From assembly GCA_963920765.1 (NCBI GenBank), contig OY987247.1, positions 19,688,471-19,752,470 of the forward strand: a stretch of DNA of 64,000 nucleotides, written 5' to 3'. The stretch's first letter is position 1; the number at the start of each line of letters is the position of its first letter. Below the pieces are notes generated by a model. That model made no database searches and was not told the origin of the DNA. It was given only the letters and a program-made list of their open reading frames with translations. Origin of the DNA: Ulota crispa (taxonomy: Eukaryota > Streptophyta > Bryopsida > Orthotrichales > Orthotrichaceae). Positions 62,539 to 64,000 of the stretch are shown in pieces. The position numbers and the translations under genes are program-made.

Positions 62539-63320
62539 CACTAGTAGAAAACTATGTCCAAAACAACAAAAAATCAACAGTTTCTTGTTGTTTTGGGCAC
62601 TTGCCCATGCTAATTGACTAATTTAACAGAATTTTGTAAAAGACTACATATGTTCTGTTGATTTGAACACCATTATCTAAATATTCCAAAAATTTAGAAT
62701 CTTTAAAAATCTATTTTGGAATTTTTGAGAATCTTTTGGAAATCTTTAAAAATCTTTGAGAATCTTTTCAAAAAAATTAAGAATCTCTGAGAATCATTGA
62801 GAATCTTTTAGAATCTTTGAGAATCTTCAAGAATCTTTTTGAAATCTTTATGAATTTTGTTAGAATGCTTCAAAATCTTTATAAAAATAGAATCTCTTAT
62901 ACTCAATTAGAGTTGTTTTAGAATCTTTTTGGAGTTCATTAAAATACTTTTAAAAAAAATTCATAAAAGAACTACTAGAGTAGCTTGGATTGTTTTTTGA
63001 AATCTTACTAGAATCATTTTGGACTTCATGAAAATGGTTTGAAGATTTAAAAAATAAAAGAAGTGTTCAAAAAAATTAAAATCTTTTAGAATTTTGAGTG
63101 TATAGTATATTGAATGGTTTTCTTCTTCATTCTTCACAATTTGGTATGGTTTAAAATTATTAGCCTTTAAAGTCTATTAAAATCATGATTGAATCAACAA
63201 AAAAATCAACAGTATTTAGTTGATCTGAATAATTTTGGACACAACTAAACAACAAAAAATCAACAATTTTCTGTTGATTTAAACACTTTTGGACACTTTT
63301 GGACAAAACTTCACTAACTC
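62539..63320. mobile_element. Putative terminus of a CACTA-type element with subterminal repeats
   Basis: CACTAGTAGAAAACTATG at 62539 shares its first 15 bases and five upstream bases with the MITE at 11231. Copies of CAACAAAAAATCAACAG and inverted CTGTTGATTT recur at about 62564, 62655, 63196, 63250 and 63271, the pattern of CACTA subterminal arrays. No opposite terminus or transposase is visible before the window ends, and the right limit is only the last such motif. Confidence 0.45.
62690..62960. repeat. Degenerate GAATCTTTGA-type short repeat tract
   Basis: More than fifteen occurrences of AATCTTT or GAATCTTTTGA-like words within about 270 bp, irregularly spaced. It is low-complexity and non-coding. 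Confidence 0.75.
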
Positions 63321-63840
63321 AACAAAATTTTATAAAAAAAGTGCACCATAAGTTCTTTATGAAAATATATAAAAGATGCCCCTCAATTCTTTCTAAAAAG
63401 TATACATGCCCCTTAATGGTTAAAAGTATTAAAAGAACCCTCCGCATTTTGTAAAAATACCAACAATGCCTCTAATATATTGGGAAAATATTAAAAATAC
63501 TCCTCAACTATTTTAAGTTATCAGATATCTTTGTGTTGTACAATAACCATGTTTTTTATATTTTATATCATTAAGGGGTAAACTTGATATTTTGAAGGAG
63601 TTAAAGGATATTTTTTACATTTTCCTTTCATTTTTTGAGCAAATTGACGAAAAGAATTAAAATGTTAAGAAAGTTTTTTAGGTTATTTAAAAGAAAGTTT
63701 AAAATTTTCAAAATAGTATAGAATCTTTATTAATCCTTTGGATCTTTAATTCAGAATTTTGATTAAATAACTGTAAGGTTTTATCTCCATGACTTTCACC
63801 ATTTGATGATTTTTAAAGTTAGGAAACTATAGAGTAACGC

Positions 63841-63978
63841 ATTATTCATTAAATTGGGAAAAAGTGACATTTTGGGACTTTTGGATTCTATGTTTTTTGA
63901 AGAGTATTCAATGAATACTCTTCAAAAAACATAAAATCCAAAAGTCCCAAAATGTCATTTTTTCCCAATTTAACAAAT
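63841..63978. mobile_element. Hairpin MITE, TAACGCC/TTAAATTGGG family
   Basis: A 138-bp near-perfect palindrome centred at 63911 whose arms carry AAATTGGGAAAAA and TTTTGGGACTTTTGGATT, closely matching the 3004-3137 hairpin. AACGC occurs at both borders (63836-63840 and 63979-63983); in related copies these bases look like part of the terminus instead of a target duplication. It is non-coding. Confidence 0.8.
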
Positions 63979-64000
63979 AACGCGTTCAAAGGCTATTTTA

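Overview
This is an AT-rich nuclear segment from a eukaryote, very probably a streptophyte with flagellated sperm (bryophyte, lycophyte, fern, cycad/Ginkgo or a charophyte such as Chara). Two things point there. First, the only clear host gene, on the minus strand at 21710-25434, is an ortholog of SPAG16/PF20, a WD-repeat protein of the axonemal central pair that is found only where motile cilia or flagella are built. Second, the repeats are plant-style: En/Spm (CACTA) TNP2 transposases, a Mutator-like element with long terminal inverted repeats, a chromodomain Ty3/gypsy retrotransposon and several MITE families. The species cannot be fixed from the sequence alone.

Layout. 1-6047: AT-rich intergenic DNA with one perfect hairpin MITE (3004-3137). 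6048-13438: a 1.38-kb foldback element with 544-bp arms, split by a broken GC-richer Ty3/gypsy chromovirus (7027-13035, target duplication CATCT); the retrotransposon itself carries a small perfect-palindrome MITE. 13439-14800: a GC-richer island, a pure (CAA)108 microsatellite, and a repeat shared with 48.3 kb. 14839-20118: two TTAA-flanked non-autonomous transposons of about 0.9 kb and a 334-bp MITE. 21710-25434: the SPAG16/PF20 gene, 13 exons that join in phase to 628 codons. 25903-26807: a third TTAA-flanked element. 27000-29570: an old minus-strand gypsy fossil. 31306-31840: a MITE with a second, 9-bp-TSD MITE inside it. 33943-37134: remnants of a minus-strand CACTA element, a fragment of an uncharacterised transposon protein, and half a MITE. 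38949-44608: a Mutator-like element with TIRs of about 370 bp enclosing unfamiliar minus-strand reading frames. 46384-47560: GC-rich tandem arrays. About 51.4-60.9 kb: a degraded CACTA element with a multi-exon TNP2-like transposase and its C-terminal DUF4216-type domain. 60999-63978: another copy of the 334-bp MITE, a CACTA-like terminus and a second hairpin MITE.

Only SPAG16/PF20 looks like a working host gene. The rest is layered mobile DNA, and several nestings give relative ages: the foldback element predates the chromovirus, which predates the 57-bp-arm palindrome; the TAACGCC-type MITE predates the Mutator-type MITE inside it; the 51-61 kb CACTA element hosts a TAACGCC-type MITE. No rRNA, tRNA or CRISPR was seen. 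No convincing unknown biological system emerged. The least explained items are the reading frames inside the Mutator-like element, the family of TTAA-flanked elements, and the 46.4-47.6 kb tandem arrays.
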